Shown here: in pieces, positions 52,350-62,635 of the stretch
Layout of the letters: each line of letters starts with the position of its first letter
Numbering within the stretch: the first letter of the stretch is position 1
DNA from: an uncultured Aquimarina sp.
GTDB taxonomy: Bacteria; Bacteroidota; Bacteroidia; Flavobacteriales; Flavobacteriaceae
Length of the DNA: 64,000 bases
Direction of reading: 5' to 3'
NCBI GenBank assembly: GCA_947503835.1
Contig: CANNFM010000001.1
Span: 310,001 to 374,000, forward strand
Position numbers and translations under genes: made by a program
Notes under the pieces: generated by a model
Database searches by the model: none
What the model was told of the DNA's origin: nothing
What the model saw: the letters and a program-made list of their open reading frames with translations, nothing else

Positions 52350-53690
52350 ATGATAGATTTATCAATAAATTTTGCAGGTATCAAAGCTCCAAACCCATTT
52401 TGGTTAGCTTCTGCCCCGCCCACTAATTCTGGGTATCAGATCATGAAAGCCTTTGAAGCAGGTTGGGGAGGCGCCGTATGGAAAACACTTGGCGTCCCGG
52501 TTGTAAATGTATCTAGCCGCTACGGTTCTGTAAATTATAGAAACACCAGGATGATGGGTTTTAATAATATAGAATTAATTACAGATCGTCCATTGGCGGA
52601 TAACCTTCGGGAAATTGAAGAAGTTAAAAAATATTTCCCGGATCATGCCGTGATTGCTTCATTAATGGTTGAGAGCCGAGCCGAGTGGAAACAAATTATA
52701 AAAGATGTTGAAAACGCCGGTGCAGATGGTATTGAGCTTAATTTTGGGTGTCCTCATGGTATGTGTGAACGCGGGATGGGTTCTGCGGTTGGCCAGGAGC
52801 CGGAAGTTTTAAAAACGATTGTAGAATGGGTTAAAGATGTTGCAAAAACTCCTGTGATCACAAAACTGTCACCTAATATTTCTCATATTACCGATCCTGG
52901 TTTGGCAGCAGTACAAGGAGGAACAGATTCTATTTCATTAATAAACACAGTCAAAAGTATTGTGGGTATTGATTTAGACACTTACGCTCCGCTTCCTGAA
53001 GTCGATGGCAAAGGAACTAATGGAGGATATTGTGGACCCGCAGTAAAACCAATCGCAATGCACATGGTTAAAGATTTAGCACAACATCCCGAAATTGGTA
53101 AAGTACCTATTTCTGGTATTGGTGGTATTGAAACCTGGCGTGATGTCGTAGAATTTATATTACTGGGGGCAACATCGGTACAAGTATGTACTGCGGTAAT
53201 GCATTATGGCTTCGGGATTGTTCGTGAAATGGAAGCCGGTTTACGACAATTTATGGAAGATAAAAATTATAAAACCATTTATGACTTTGCAGGTAAAGCA
53301 TTACCCAACGTAACCGAATGGAAGCATTTAAATTTAAAACATAAGGTCATCGCCGAAATTAATGCCAATAAATGTATTGGCTGCGAATTATGCTATATTT
53401 CTTGTGAAGATGGGGCGCATCAAGCCATATCATTGTCTGGTGACCCTGGGAACAGAATACCTAACATTATAGAAGAGAATTGTGTAGGCTGTAATCTGTG
53501 TTCTTTGGTCTGTCCTGTTGAGGATTGCATTACCATGGTTAAAAGAGATGATGGGAGTGAACATCTTACCTGGGAAGAACGAACTCTCAACGATGATATC
53601 CCCGTTACATTTGATGATGACAGAGCTGGTGGTAAAGGTCATTTTGTTCCTAAGCCAACTGATGCTTTAAAGGCCAAATCCCGTTCTTAG
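52350..53690 (+). CDS. preA: dihydropyrimidine dehydrogenase subunit PreA
   Basis: The 446-residue subunit reduces uracil and thymine to the dihydro forms. The N-terminal FMN-binding TIM barrel (about 1-320) shows IKAPNPFWLASAPPTNSGYQ, GIELNFGCPHGMCERGMGSA and VPISGIGGIETWRDVVEFIL. The catalytic cysteine is expected in the NFGCPHGM loop. The C-terminal 2[4Fe-4S] domain has CIGCELCYISC and CVGCNLCSLVCPVEDC. A tail rich in lysine follows. It is the last gene of the locus, before a strong terminator. Confidence 0.96.
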   Translation: MIDLSINFAGIKAPNPFWLASAPPTNSGYQIMKAFEAGWGGAVWKTLGVPVVNVSSRYGSVNYRNTRMMGFNNIELITDRPLADNLREIEEVKKYFPDHAVIASLMVESRAEWKQIIKDVENAGADGIELNFGCPHGMCERGMGSAVGQEPEVLKTIVEWVKDVAKTPVITKLSPNISHITDPGLAAVQGGTDSISLINTVKSIVGIDLDTYAPLPEVDGKGTNGGYCGPAVKPIAMHMVKDLAQHPEIGKVPISGIGGIETWRDVVEFILLGATSVQVCTAVMHYGFGIVREMEAGLRQFMEDKNYKTIYDFAGKALPNVTEWKHLNLKHKVIAEINANKCIGCELCYISCEDGAHQAISLSGDPGNRIPNIIEENCVGCNLCSLVCPVEDCITMVKRDDGSEHLTWEERTLNDDIPVTFDDDRAGGKGHFVPKPTDALKAKSRS

Positions 53691-53758
53691 TTTCTTAGGA
53701 AACGGAAGTTGATTTAAAAGACATCAGTATTCTGGAAAATATAAAATTCTCAAAAGTA

Positions 53759-53788
53759 AAAAACCACTCAATTTCTTGAGTGGTTTTT
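53759..53788 (+). terminator. bidirectional terminator between preA and a T9SS protein gene
   Basis: AAAAACCACTCAA pairs perfectly with TTGAGTGGTTTTT around loop TTTC. Flanking A and T runs serve both strands, so it likely ends preA transcription on plus and the T9SS gene on minus. The 20-base core is repeated at 55719-55738. Confidence 0.92.
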
Positions 53789-53814
53789 GATTATAAATAC
53801 GAATCATTATAATT

Positions 53815-55551
53815 CTATTCAATCACCATCTTCTTGGTATCAGTTTTTCGGCTTCCAACATATAAAGTATAAAAATATGTACCACTAGCCAATCCGTCAC
53901 TATTAACATTTAACTCTCCATCGCCAGTTTCTTTTAACGAAACGGTAGAGAATACTCTTCCTGCCATATCACTAAACACAATTGAAGCATTTGTAATTCC
54001 TTCTGGTAAATAATACTTAATTGTGGAAGTACTATTGAATGGATTTGGGATATTTTGATATAATATCGGTGTATTCGATTTATTTGCAGGCACCTGACTT
54101 ACTACACTTTGCTCTAAAGCTTCTAAACGACTTAATAAATCATCAATTTGTGTTTGTTGCGCTGCATTTTCTTCTTGTAGTGGTTCTAATATTGAAGAAA
54201 GGTCTACCGTAACACCACTACCATCCTCAATTTCGATGGTAAGGTCGGTTCCAACTAAGCTAGCCGAGGTTAAGCTTTGGTCGTCTGTATTTATATATGC
54301 CGAAAAATTGACCGAATTACCATTACTAATACTCAGAATGTTATTAGTTAAATCTATGGTTTGATTATCGGTTCCGGTACCATCTTGTAGTGCCGAAAGG
54401 TCAACACTATTTCCTCCTGTTATACTTAAACTTCCGTTAGAAAAACTTAAAGTTTGTGCATCCGTATTGTCTAAATAGCCAGAAAGATCAACTGTAGTAC
54501 CATCATTAGTCAAACTAAGTGTATTACCAGATAAATCCAGATCTTGTGCATCGGTATTATCAAGATATGTAGAAAGATCAACAGTTTGCGTAGCAACCCC
54601 GTCGCTTTCTAATGATAGCTCAAGATTATTCCCGTTTAATTGAAATACATCAATGGATTGATCATCGGTATTATCTAAATACTTTGCAAGATCTACCGTT
54701 GTAGCATCATTGACCAGACTTAATGTATTATTAGTAAGCTCTAAATCCTGCGCATCGGTATCGGTGATCCATGCGGTACCGTTCCAGAGATATAATTTAT
54801 TTTCTTCGTTATCATATACCATCATTCCGTTCTCCCCAGTATCTAAACTAGCCGCAAATGCAGTACGCTGTGCCGTGGTCATTCTGTTGATCAAAAGACC
54901 TTTAGTGGTAGAACTCATATGTACAGAGGCATTTGTGTTTGGCCCCCATGTACCCACACCGACTGTACCGCTTGAGCGAAGAGTAAGTGTATTCTTAGGA
55001 GTATTGGGTTGAATTCTAAAAGGAAGTTTACTGCCATTTGTTACATCTCTAACAAAAAAATTCGTTTCGTTTGCGGCTACATCCCATGATTGAACTCCAA
55101 AACCTCCATTCTGTGCCAAACGTATAGTAGGAGTATCATTATCAAAAATATTAAGCTCTATGCCTCCTGGGTTATCGGTTCCAATACCAATATTTCCATC
55201 GCTAGAAATACGAAACGCATTATTAGGAGCGCCTGCATCTATTCTGAAAGGAGCTTTCCCTCCTGTAGCGTCATCAATAGAGAAATAATTGCTCCCACCG
55301 TTACTACTGTCATTAAATGTAAAACGCCAGTCATTTGATGGAAAAGAGGCGCTTCCGGAGGTGTCATCAAATAACATTCTAAGATTATCTTCACTCATTA
55401 CAAAAGTGTCGAATCCAAAAGAATATCCATTTTGCGCACTACCTCCAATCTGCATGGATCCCTGTACAATGACATCGCTAGTAAAAAGTTGTGCAAAAGT
55501 TGAAGTATAAAAAAGTATGAAAAATAGTACTGAGAGTAATTTTCTAATCAT
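53815..55551 (-). CDS. T9SS-sorted surface protein with 30-residue repeats
   Basis: This 578-residue protein has a signal peptide (MIRKLLSVLFFILFYTSTFAQ). A tail-fibre-like N-terminal part (GNIGIGTDNPGGIELNIFDN) is followed by about six diverged 30-residue repeats with the end motif VDLSGYLDNTDAQ (about 270-450). A short coiled coil (ENAAQQTQIDDLLSRLEALE) follows, and then a type A T9SS C-terminal domain of about 80 residues from PILYQNIPNPFNSTSTIKYY to a KKMVIE end. It should cross the outer membrane via T9SS. The gene is a close paralog of the one at the right edge. A terminator lies 26 bases after its stop. Confidence 0.87.
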   Translation of the reverse strand: MIRKLLSVLFFILFYTSTFAQLFTSDVIVQGSMQIGGSAQNGYSFGFDTFVMSEDNLRMLFDDTSGSASFPSNDWRFTFNDSSNGGSNYFSIDDATGGKAPFRIDAGAPNNAFRISSDGNIGIGTDNPGGIELNIFDNDTPTIRLAQNGGFGVQSWDVAANETNFFVRDVTNGSKLPFRIQPNTPKNTLTLRSSGTVGVGTWGPNTNASVHMSSTTKGLLINRMTTAQRTAFAASLDTGENGMMVYDNEENKLYLWNGTAWITDTDAQDLELTNNTLSLVNDATTVDLAKYLDNTDDQSIDVFQLNGNNLELSLESDGVATQTVDLSTYLDNTDAQDLDLSGNTLSLTNDGTTVDLSGYLDNTDAQTLSFSNGSLSITGGNSVDLSALQDGTGTDNQTIDLTNNILSISNGNSVNFSAYINTDDQSLTSASLVGTDLTIEIEDGSGVTVDLSSILEPLQEENAAQQTQIDDLLSRLEALEQSVVSQVPANKSNTPILYQNIPNPFNSTSTIKYYLPEGITNASIVFSDMAGRVFSTVSLKETGDGELNVNSDGLASGTYFYTLYVGSRKTDTKKMVIE

Positions 55552-55577
55552 ATTTAGGGGTTTACATTTTAAAAGTG

Positions 55578-55585
55578 CAAAAGTA
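55578..55585 (-). promoter_or_regulatory. candidate -7 element for the T9SS repeat protein gene
   Basis: The minus strand reads TACTTTTG, matching TAnnTTTG, 26 bases before the start codon. A clear -33 box was not seen. Confidence 0.45.
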
Positions 55586-55713
55586 ATTCTTAACTTTTCT
55601 TTAAGAAAATTTAATCTGTTAAATAACGGTACATAATATTTGGAATTATAACTACAAAAATACCTCTTGCTTATACATTATGATATGCGTAGCCATACGT
55701 ATTTATGATAGTA

Positions 55714-55743
55714 AAAAACCACTCAATTTCTTGAGTGGCTTTT
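55714..55743 (-). terminator. terminator after the lipoprotein gene
   Basis: AAAACCACTCAA pairs with TTGAGTGGCTTTT around loop TTTC. The minus strand ends in a T run. It ends the LRR-lipoprotein operon and precedes the promoter of the next gene. It shares a 20-base identity with the element at 53759-53788. Confidence 0.88.
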
Positions 55744-55784
55744 AACCCAACGGATCCCTTACCTTCCGTTATATCTGATTTTAA

Positions 55785-56480
55785 TTATTCTGTTCTAAAA
55801 TTCCATACCTGGCCAATGGTTACACCCGCTTTGTCGTCTTTTACAACAACTCTCCAATAGTATATCGTATCTGGAAATACCGTAACATCGAGCGCTGTAG
55901 CATCAACACCCTCTGCAAATAAAACAGGTGGATTAGTATCTCCAAAGTAGAGATCAAATGTTAATGGATCATTATCCCCGTCTGTAGCATCCCAATCTAA
56001 GGTGATGGTTGTTCCTGATACTCTTTCTCCTAATGTGGGGTTTACGACTGAAGCAGTATTTGGAACTATATTTACCCCTGCGTCTGGTTCAGTAAAAAAG
56101 GTCTGTATTGCCGTATAAGCACTTTCATTACCTATATTATCCATGGCTTTTACTCTCCAGAAATAGGTGGTGCCTTTTTCGAGATTAAAAATGTTGGTGG
56201 TTTGTGATGTATTTTGTGTAAATACTATCGTAGCAAAACTATCATTTTCGGCGATCTCTATCGTGTAACTTATAGCATCTCCATTACTATCGATTGCAGC
56301 ATCCCAATCAAATTCTAAATTGAAATTGGTGCATACCAAATTATTCGTAGGGAATACTAATTTAGGTACGCCAGGCGCTTCATTTAATACGCTGGGTAGA
56401 ACTCCACCATCGTCGCTACCACCACAAGAAAACAGAAACAGTAAACTTAATAGGATGATATATAGATTTAGATGCTTCAT
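55785..56480 (-). CDS. lipoprotein with two fibronectin-type-III-like domains
   Basis: The 231-residue protein starts with a lipoprotein signal, LNLYIILLSLLFLFSCGGSD, with the cysteine near residue 19. A G-S-D-D-G-G acidic sequence follows, as in surface-exposed Bacteroidota lipoproteins. Two similar Ig-like/fibronectin III domains follow: one with EFDWDAAIDSNGDAISYTIE and TTYFWRVKAMDNIGNESAYT, and one with LDWDATDGDNDPLTFDLYFG and TIYYWRVVVKDDKAGVTIGQ. Its start overlaps the LRR gene stop by 4 bases, implying coupled translation. Function is unknown; carbohydrate or protein binding at the cell surface is plausible. Confidence 0.85.
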   Translation of the reverse strand: MKHLNLYIILLSLLFLFSCGGSDDGGVLPSVLNEAPGVPKLVFPTNNLVCTNFNLEFDWDAAIDSNGDAISYTIEIAENDSFATIVFTQNTSQTTNIFNLEKGTTYFWRVKAMDNIGNESAYTAIQTFFTEPDAGVNIVPNTASVVNPTLGERVSGTTITLDWDATDGDNDPLTFDLYFGDTNPPVLFAEGVDATALDVTVFPDTIYYWRVVVKDDKAGVTIGQVWNFRTE

Positions 56481-59400
56481 TGTTTTACAATTTTAAATGC
56501 TTTTGGGGTTCCTCCGGTAATACGCACAAAATAAACACCAGCTGATAGACTCTGCATTGGTAGAGTTACTTTACCATTAGTAATGCTATATATTTTTGAG
56601 GAAACTTTAGTGCCTAAAGCATTATGAATCGTTACACCAATAGTTTCTCCTTCATTTGGAACTGTTAAAACAACATCACCTCGTGTTGGGTTTGGAGCGA
56701 TGGTAATGGTATCCAACAAATCAACTTTGGCAGATAGTTTTCCTTCACAAGCCAGGCTAGAAAATACATCTAAGACATCGCCATGTTGTACCTCAACAGT
56801 AAAAGCACTGTCGTTAAATGTTCCAACTACCTTATCATTAATCATAGCAGTATAGGGTGCAGTACCCGATACCATTTCTACATTCATAGTATTCGTATTT
56901 AAGGTAGTTTTACCCGCTACGACATCAGCTTCTTCTATAGTCAATTCAAAACATTGTTCGCAATTTGTGATACCATCGATAGCAATACAGAACTTATACG
57001 TGTCGGGAGCCAAATCAGGAACCACCAGGTTGGATGTAAAAGTATAGGTCTGATTATTAATTGTAGCGACATAATTTAATTTCTCGCCAGCACTAATACT
57101 GATCATTCCGTTATTTTTATCAACACAAGTCTCGGTTGCTGCTTCAACTACAAAGTTATCTACCGGGAGATCATAGATAGGACATCCAACTACATTAACT
57201 GTTCTAGTAACTTCGATTGCAACATTGCCTGCGGCATCGGTGGCATTGTATTTTATTGTATAACTTCCTATTGCATCAGCAAAATATGTAGCATCAATCA
57301 CAACATTAGTAACGCCATCATCGGTAGTAGCACCTAACTCTGTATAACCGGCACCAAAAATTATAGTTTGTGGATTGTCACCTACTAATGTGATTATAGG
57401 AGCCATACAATCTTCACTAAAACTGGCAGTGTCATCTTTTTCCCAAGCTGCCAAGTATACTGCCGATGCATTGTCTACCAGAATACAAGTTAAATCTGGA
57501 TTATAAAGAGCAAAGAAATTAGTGATCAAGCTATTGTTACCATTTCTAACATCTAAAGATTGTAATAAATTCTGATGAGCAGCAAGTTCTTCTAGTTGTG
57601 TACATGAAGTTACATCTAATGTAGATAAACCATTTTTTCCAACTCTTAACTTTTTTAAGTTAGGATTGTTATCAACCAATAAACTCGTTAAAGAATTAGA
57701 TCTTAACTCTACTTCTTCTAACGCCATGTACCCTGATAAATTTAATGAAGTAAAATCGTTTTCTGCTGCATCCAGGACTTTTAAGGCGGTATTACTAGTT
57801 AAGTCTAATGCGGTTAAATCATTATAATCACAGTTTAGTGATTCTAAGGCTTTAAAAGCTTCTATTCCTGTAAGATCTGCTACGCCTTGACTCTCAATGT
57901 TTAATGAGATAACCGTTTCTATTTTTGAAGTTGCTACTTGATTGTCATTTGCGATACCATTACCCATGCTTGAAGCATCTCCTACAGCAACCGCATTACC
58001 ATCTGCATCATGAGTTTCTAAATAGTTTTCAAAATTATCATCGAGGACATAGGTCAAGTCACAATACAAGGCATAACTAGCTGTATCGTCTTTCTCCCAA
58101 ATATCTGGAAATAAAGGAACTACTTTATCAGCTTTGATACATGTCAAATCTGGATTTCCTTGTGCATCAAACCAAGTGAAATTATCGTTATTTCCATTCG
58201 CAACATTTAAGGACGTTAATTGGTTATTTGCAATTCTTAATTGAATAATACTTGGATATGCTGAAATATCTAATTCAGTGAAATTATTATCATTTAAGTT
58301 TAATACTCTTAATATTGGATTATTAGAGATATCCACTGAATTAATACCCGTATTGTTTAAACTTAATGTAGTTAAAACTGAAAGATTAGAAACATCAACA
58401 TTTCCTAATCTCGCATTATCTCCAATATATAATTTATCCATTAGGATATTATTACTTAAATCAATACTTGTCAAATCATTATTCTGTAAAGAAAGTGTTG
58501 TCAACTTGGTATTCTTACTTAAATCAACACTGGTAATGTTAGGGTTGTTACGAATCACAAAGTACCAAGCATCTCTAAAGTCTTCGATTCCTGTTAGGTC
58601 TGTAGCTGTTTTGTTTTGAAAGACGATTCCTTCAGAAACTTCAATTAAAGCTGTGTATACATAATCGTCAATTACTCCGTTTCCATATCCTTCATTCTCT
58701 AAAAACTCTTCAAAAATATCATCCGGAACATAAGTCATTCTGCAATACTGTGCATAATTCGCTGTCGCATCTTTTAACCAACCTGTCAATACACTAGCCA
58801 ATGGATCGTCTACTCTTATACAAGTTAAATTTGGATTTCCGGTAACGTCTACATTATCAAGATCATTGTTATTTCCGCTTCTTAAATTCAAATACTCTAA
58901 TAAGCTATTCTTACAGGATAAATTATCTAAAGTATTTTGGTTACTTAAGTCCAAATAGGTAAGCGGTGTAACATCACAAGTCAATCTACTTAAGTTCGTA
59001 TTATTACTTAAATCAATGCTTGCAATGCTAGTATTGCTAAATGACAAATAGAACAAATCGGTAAGGTGAGTTACGTCTAAGCTTGTTAACGCATTAGCGC
59101 CACACTCCAGGTTTTCTAAAAGTGTATTATTTTGAATATCCAGTGAAGTAATATTGGTGTTTTCGCAGTATAACGAAACTAGATTAGTCTGTGCGCTTAC
59201 ATCAATTGACCCTAATCTATTATTAGTAACGGTTAAGCTTGTTAAATCATTAGTACTTACATCTATATTGGATACATCATTATCTGCTATATTGAAAAAT
59301 TGTAATCCTGTATTTGTAGAAACATCAATATTGGTAAGGCTATTACTTTCTGCTTCCAGTTCTTCTAGAACGGTTAAACCCGAGATGTCAATATTGGTAA

Positions 59401-62400
59401 GTCCCATATTGGTAACCGTTATACTTTTTAAGAGTGTATTATTGGTGAGATCTAAACTAGTATTGGTTAGTACATTGTCATCTATCCACAAACGAATTAA
59501 ACTCACAAAATCTTCTACTCCTGTAAAATCTTCAATCCCTTCATTTCTTGGAGTTAAGAGTTGTATGTTCTCGATTTTTCCTGTTGGTACTAAACTGTCA
59601 TCAATAATTCCATTTCCTAAACTATTGGCACTTCCTAAAGCGACTGTTCCCCCAAATTCGTTATGTGTTTCTAAATAGGCTTCAAAATTAGCATCTGGAA
59701 TATTTGTAAATCTGCAATACTCAGCAAAACTAGCGGTTACATCTTTTACCCAAGTACTTAAGTACCCAGCGGTTGGATCGTCTACTTCGATACACATTAA
59801 ATTAGGACAATCGTCCACTTCAAACTCTGTAAAACTACTGTTGTTTCCATTTCTTGCGTTTAGCTCGACTAATTCATCTATTTTTCTTGCCTTGAATTCT
59901 AACAAATTACTATTCTTACTAATATCTATTGAAGCAATATTTGTCTCATCTAAATTTAATTCTTCTAAGTTTGTTAAGTGACTCACATCAAAAGATGAAA
60001 ATGGGTTTCTACTTAAGTTTAAGCGCTCTAACAATGTATTATTTTCAATATTCAAGGTTGTAAATTGATTCAAAGATGCAATGATTCTAGTAAGGTAGAC
60101 ATTAGCACTTAGATCGATACTACTTAATGTTGTTTCATGAATTTGTAAATCTTCTAGCAAAATATTGTTGCTTACATCTAATCCTGTTAAATCGTTTGAA
60201 GAAATTATTAATTCTTTTAGCGCCGTATTTGTGGAAATATCAATCGTTGTAAAATTATTACGAGGTATATCTAATCTTTCCAAAGCTGTTAATCCGGTAA
60301 CATTGATAGTGGTTAATCCCATATCTCCCCCATCTATTCTTTTTAAGTTTGTGTTACTGGTCAAGTCTAAACTTGTATTGATCACATTATTAAAACAAAA
60401 GAATGTTTCTAAGGCAGTAAAATCCTCGATACCTGTAAAATCTGTTATCCCCTGGAATACCACAAATAGATTTAAAACATTTTCTATTTGAGCTGTCTTC
60501 ACATAATTATCATTTGCAATTCCATTACCCATGCTTGTTGCATCTCCTACAGAAACATTATTCCCGTCTGCATCATGCGCTTCTAAGTAATTTTCGAAAT
60601 TATCATCGGGTACATACGTCCAATTACAGTCATCGCTATAACTAGCCGTAGCATCTTTTTCCCAGCTACTACTACTCAAATAGCTAGCTGTAGGATCATC
60701 TACCTGAATACAAACTAAATTAGGATTTCCTGTAGCGTATACTTCTATACCACTATTATTAGCTCCATTCTTAAAGTTTAAAGAAGTTAATTGACTATTT
60801 TGGCACTCTACATATTCTATATCTGGGCTATTACTAAAGTCTAGTCCTGTGATAGCTGCATTATTTGTATATATTTCAATTAATTTGGTATTATTTGATA
60901 AATCCAAAGAAGATAATGCTGTATTACTCACATCGATATCTTCAAGATTAGTATTATTAGTAATATCTAATATTATAAGTGTAGGAGTATCTTCTATAGA
61001 AAAACTATCTAGATTAGTAAGTAAACTTATATCGATGGTTGTAAATTGATTCCCTCCACATCGTAATATTTCTATTAGTGTATTATTTGATATATCTAAA
61101 GTAGATAATGAATTATCATCTACATATAAATTTCTTAAATTGATATTATTAGAAGTATTTAAGGTATTTATTGAATTTTGTCTTATTCTAAAATCAATTA
61201 ATGCAGCATTTGCACTTAAATCTATGTTGCTAAAATTATTTTGATCTAAATTTAATGTATGTAATGCTACATTAGAACTTACATCTATCATTGATAAATT
61301 GTTATCTCTAGCTCTTACTATTTCTAATGAAGTTAATCCTGAAACATTTAAACTGGTAAGTCCCATGGACTGGCAGCTAATTTCAATTAATTTTGTATTA
61401 GCCGTAAGATCTAAGTTTGAAATTGTATTACTGTTTGTGTACAATCTTTCTACATTTGCGAAACCTTCCAATCCTGTAAAGTCAGCAATTCCCTGATTAC
61501 TAAGATCCAAAACAGTGTCGTTTTGTATTCTTTCTGTTCCTACGTAATTATCATCAGCAATACCATTACCTAAACTAGTTGAGTCACCAACCGGCACTAC
61601 TGTACCAAATTCGTTATGTGTTTCTAAATAATTTTCAAAATTATCATCAGGTACATAGGTAGTGTTACAAAAAGTAGCATAAACCGTTTGCATATCCTTA
61701 TCCGTTAAATTGGCATTTGCATATACAACATCATCTACCGCTACACAGGTAAGTCCTGGATTATTAGTTATATCAAAATCCCGATTATCCAGATTGGTAT
61801 TGTTACCATTTCTCATATTAAGATATGTCAAAGAATTATAGGCACAAGACAAATCTACTAGCGCTATATTCTTTGAAACATCTAAACTGGTAATTTGGTT
61901 ATCTTCAATATATAATTCAATTAACTTTACATTATTACTTATATCTAAACTTGTAAGCGAGTTCTCATAAGCTTGTAATTCTTGTAATTCTAAGTTTTGA
62001 GAAACGTCCAGAACGGTAAGCTGATTATCTACACAATCCAAATCTTCTAATAATGGATTTTGTGTTACATCTAAACTTCCTAATGGATTGCTATAACAAG
62101 ATAGATTTTTTAATGCCGGGTTGTTGGTAACATCAAGGTTATTGAGCTGGTTATTACTACACCCCAAAGTTTCCAACATTGTATTCTGGGAAACATTTAA
62201 GCTTGTAATTTGGTTTCGTAAACAACTTACAAAAGTTAGTGATGTATTTTGTGAAAAATCTAAGCTTGTAAGGTTATTTCTTCCTATAGCTATGGTTTGT
62301 AATGCTACATTCTGTGAAAGATCAATACTGGATAATGAATTATTAAAACAGTTGAACGTTTGTAATGCTACAAAATCTTCAATACCCGTGGCATTACTGA

Positions 62401-62635
62401 TAGTTAATCCCGAAATATCCAATTCTACAACACTCGAAATATTTGAAGTATATACTTTATCATCATTTTCTATTCCGTTACCCATACTGGTGGGATCACC
62501 AACAGAAACTACATTTCCATCAGCATCATGGGTTTCTAAATAATTTTCGAAGTTATCATCAGGCACATAGGTTTCCTGGGCAAATATTGCGTAATTTAAA
62601 AACAGTAAAAAAACGAAAGGTAATTTTCTTGTCAT
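56477..62635 (-). CDS. giant six-module leucine-rich-repeat T9SS protein
   Basis: The ATG at 62633-62635 precedes a signal peptide (MTRKLPFVFLLFLNYAIFAQ); a longer frame upstream is unlikely. The 2052-residue product contains six similar modules, each headed by a YVPDDNFENYLETHDADGN-type or diverged sequence (coding near 62570, 61660, 60620, 59700, 58735 and 58050). Each head is followed by LRRs of the form LTSLDVSNNTALxxL. Each module ends in an NPNLTCIxVDD segment and the first five heads are re-started by a terminal YC/FC motif. An Ig-like DUF5011-type domain (GATTDDGVTNVVIDATYF) and a T9SS sorting domain (IAPNPTRGDVVLTVPNEG, ending in KAFKIVKQ) close the protein. Secretion and cell-surface attachment are expected. 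Confidence 0.88.
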   Translation of the reverse strand: MTRKLPFVFLLFLNYAIFAQETYVPDDNFENYLETHDADGNVVSVGDPTSMGNGIENDDKVYTSNISSVVELDISGLTISNATGIEDFVALQTFNCFNNSLSSIDLSQNVALQTIAIGRNNLTSLDFSQNTSLTFVSCLRNQITSLNVSQNTMLETLGCSNNQLNNLDVTNNPALKNLSCYSNPLGSLDVTQNPLLEDLDCVDNQLTVLDVSQNLELQELQAYENSLTSLDISNNVKLIELYIEDNQITSLDVSKNIALVDLSCAYNSLTYLNMRNGNNTNLDNRDFDITNNPGLTCVAVDDVVYANANLTDKDMQTVYATFCNTTYVPDDNFENYLETHNEFGTVVPVGDSTSLGNGIADDNYVGTERIQNDTVLDLSNQGIADFTGLEGFANVERLYTNSNTISNLDLTANTKLIEISCQSMGLTSLNVSGLTSLEIVRARDNNLSMIDVSSNVALHTLNLDQNNFSNIDLSANAALIDFRIRQNSINTLNTSNNINLRNLYVDDNSLSTLDISNNTLIEILRCGGNQFTTIDISLLTNLDSFSIEDTPTLIILDITNNTNLEDIDVSNTALSSLDLSNNTKLIEIYTNNAAITGLDFSNSPDIEYVECQNSQLTSLNFKNGANNSGIEVYATGNPNLVCIQVDDPTASYLSSSSWEKDATASYSDDCNWTYVPDDNFENYLEAHDADGNNVSVGDATSMGNGIANDNYVKTAQIENVLNLFVVFQGITDFTGIEDFTALETFFCFNNVINTSLDLTSNTNLKRIDGGDMGLTTINVTGLTALERLDIPRNNFTTIDISTNTALKELIISSNDLTGLDVSNNILLEDLQIHETTLSSIDLSANVYLTRIIASLNQFTTLNIENNTLLERLNLSRNPFSSFDVSHLTNLEELNLDETNIASIDISKNSNLLEFKARKIDELVELNARNGNNSSFTEFEVDDCPNLMCIEVDDPTAGYLSTWVKDVTASFAEYCRFTNIPDANFEAYLETHNEFGGTVALGSANSLGNGIIDDSLVPTGKIENIQLLTPRNEGIEDFTGVEDFVSLIRLWIDDNVLTNTSLDLTNNTLLKSITVTNMGLTNIDISGLTVLEELEAESNSLTNIDVSTNTGLQFFNIADNDVSNIDVSTNDLTSLTVTNNRLGSIDVSAQTNLVSLYCENTNITSLDIQNNTLLENLECGANALTSLDVTHLTDLFYLSFSNTSIASIDLSNNTNLSRLTCDVTPLTYLDLSNQNTLDNLSCKNSLLEYLNLRSGNNNDLDNVDVTGNPNLTCIRVDDPLASVLTGWLKDATANYAQYCRMTYVPDDIFEEFLENEGYGNGVIDDYVYTALIEVSEGIVFQNKTATDLTGIEDFRDAWYFVIRNNPNITSVDLSKNTKLTTLSLQNNDLTSIDLSNNILMDKLYIGDNARLGNVDVSNLSVLTTLSLNNTGINSVDISNNPILRVLNLNDNNFTELDISAYPSIIQLRIANNQLTSLNVANGNNDNFTWFDAQGNPDLTCIKADKVVPLFPDIWEKDDTASYALYCDLTYVLDDNFENYLETHDADGNAVAVGDASSMGNGIANDNQVATSKIETVISLNIESQGVADLTGIEAFKALESLNCDYNDLTALDLTSNTALKVLDAAENDFTSLNLSGYMALEEVELRSNSLTSLLVDNNPNLKKLRVGKNGLSTLDVTSCTQLEELAAHQNLLQSLDVRNGNNSLITNFFALYNPDLTCILVDNASAVYLAAWEKDDTASFSEDCMAPIITLVGDNPQTIIFGAGYTELGATTDDGVTNVVIDATYFADAIGSYTIKYNATDAAGNVAIEVTRTVNVVGCPIYDLPVDNFVVEAATETCVDKNNGMISISAGEKLNYVATINNQTYTFTSNLVVPDLAPDTYKFCIAIDGITNCEQCFELTIEEADVVAGKTTLNTNTMNVEMVSGTAPYTAMINDKVVGTFNDSAFTVEVQHGDVLDVFSSLACEGKLSAKVDLLDTITIAPNPTRGDVVLTVPNEGETIGVTIHNALGTKVSSKIYSITNGKVTLPMQSLSAGVYFVRITGGTPKAFKIVKQ

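Noticed and set aside
59154..59678. 174-residue plus-strand open frame (and neighbours at 58278-58619, 62121-62543) antisense to the LRR gene
   Set aside because: They mirror the repetitive LRR codons on the opposite strand, carry no recognisable domain, and overlap a clearly coding gene.
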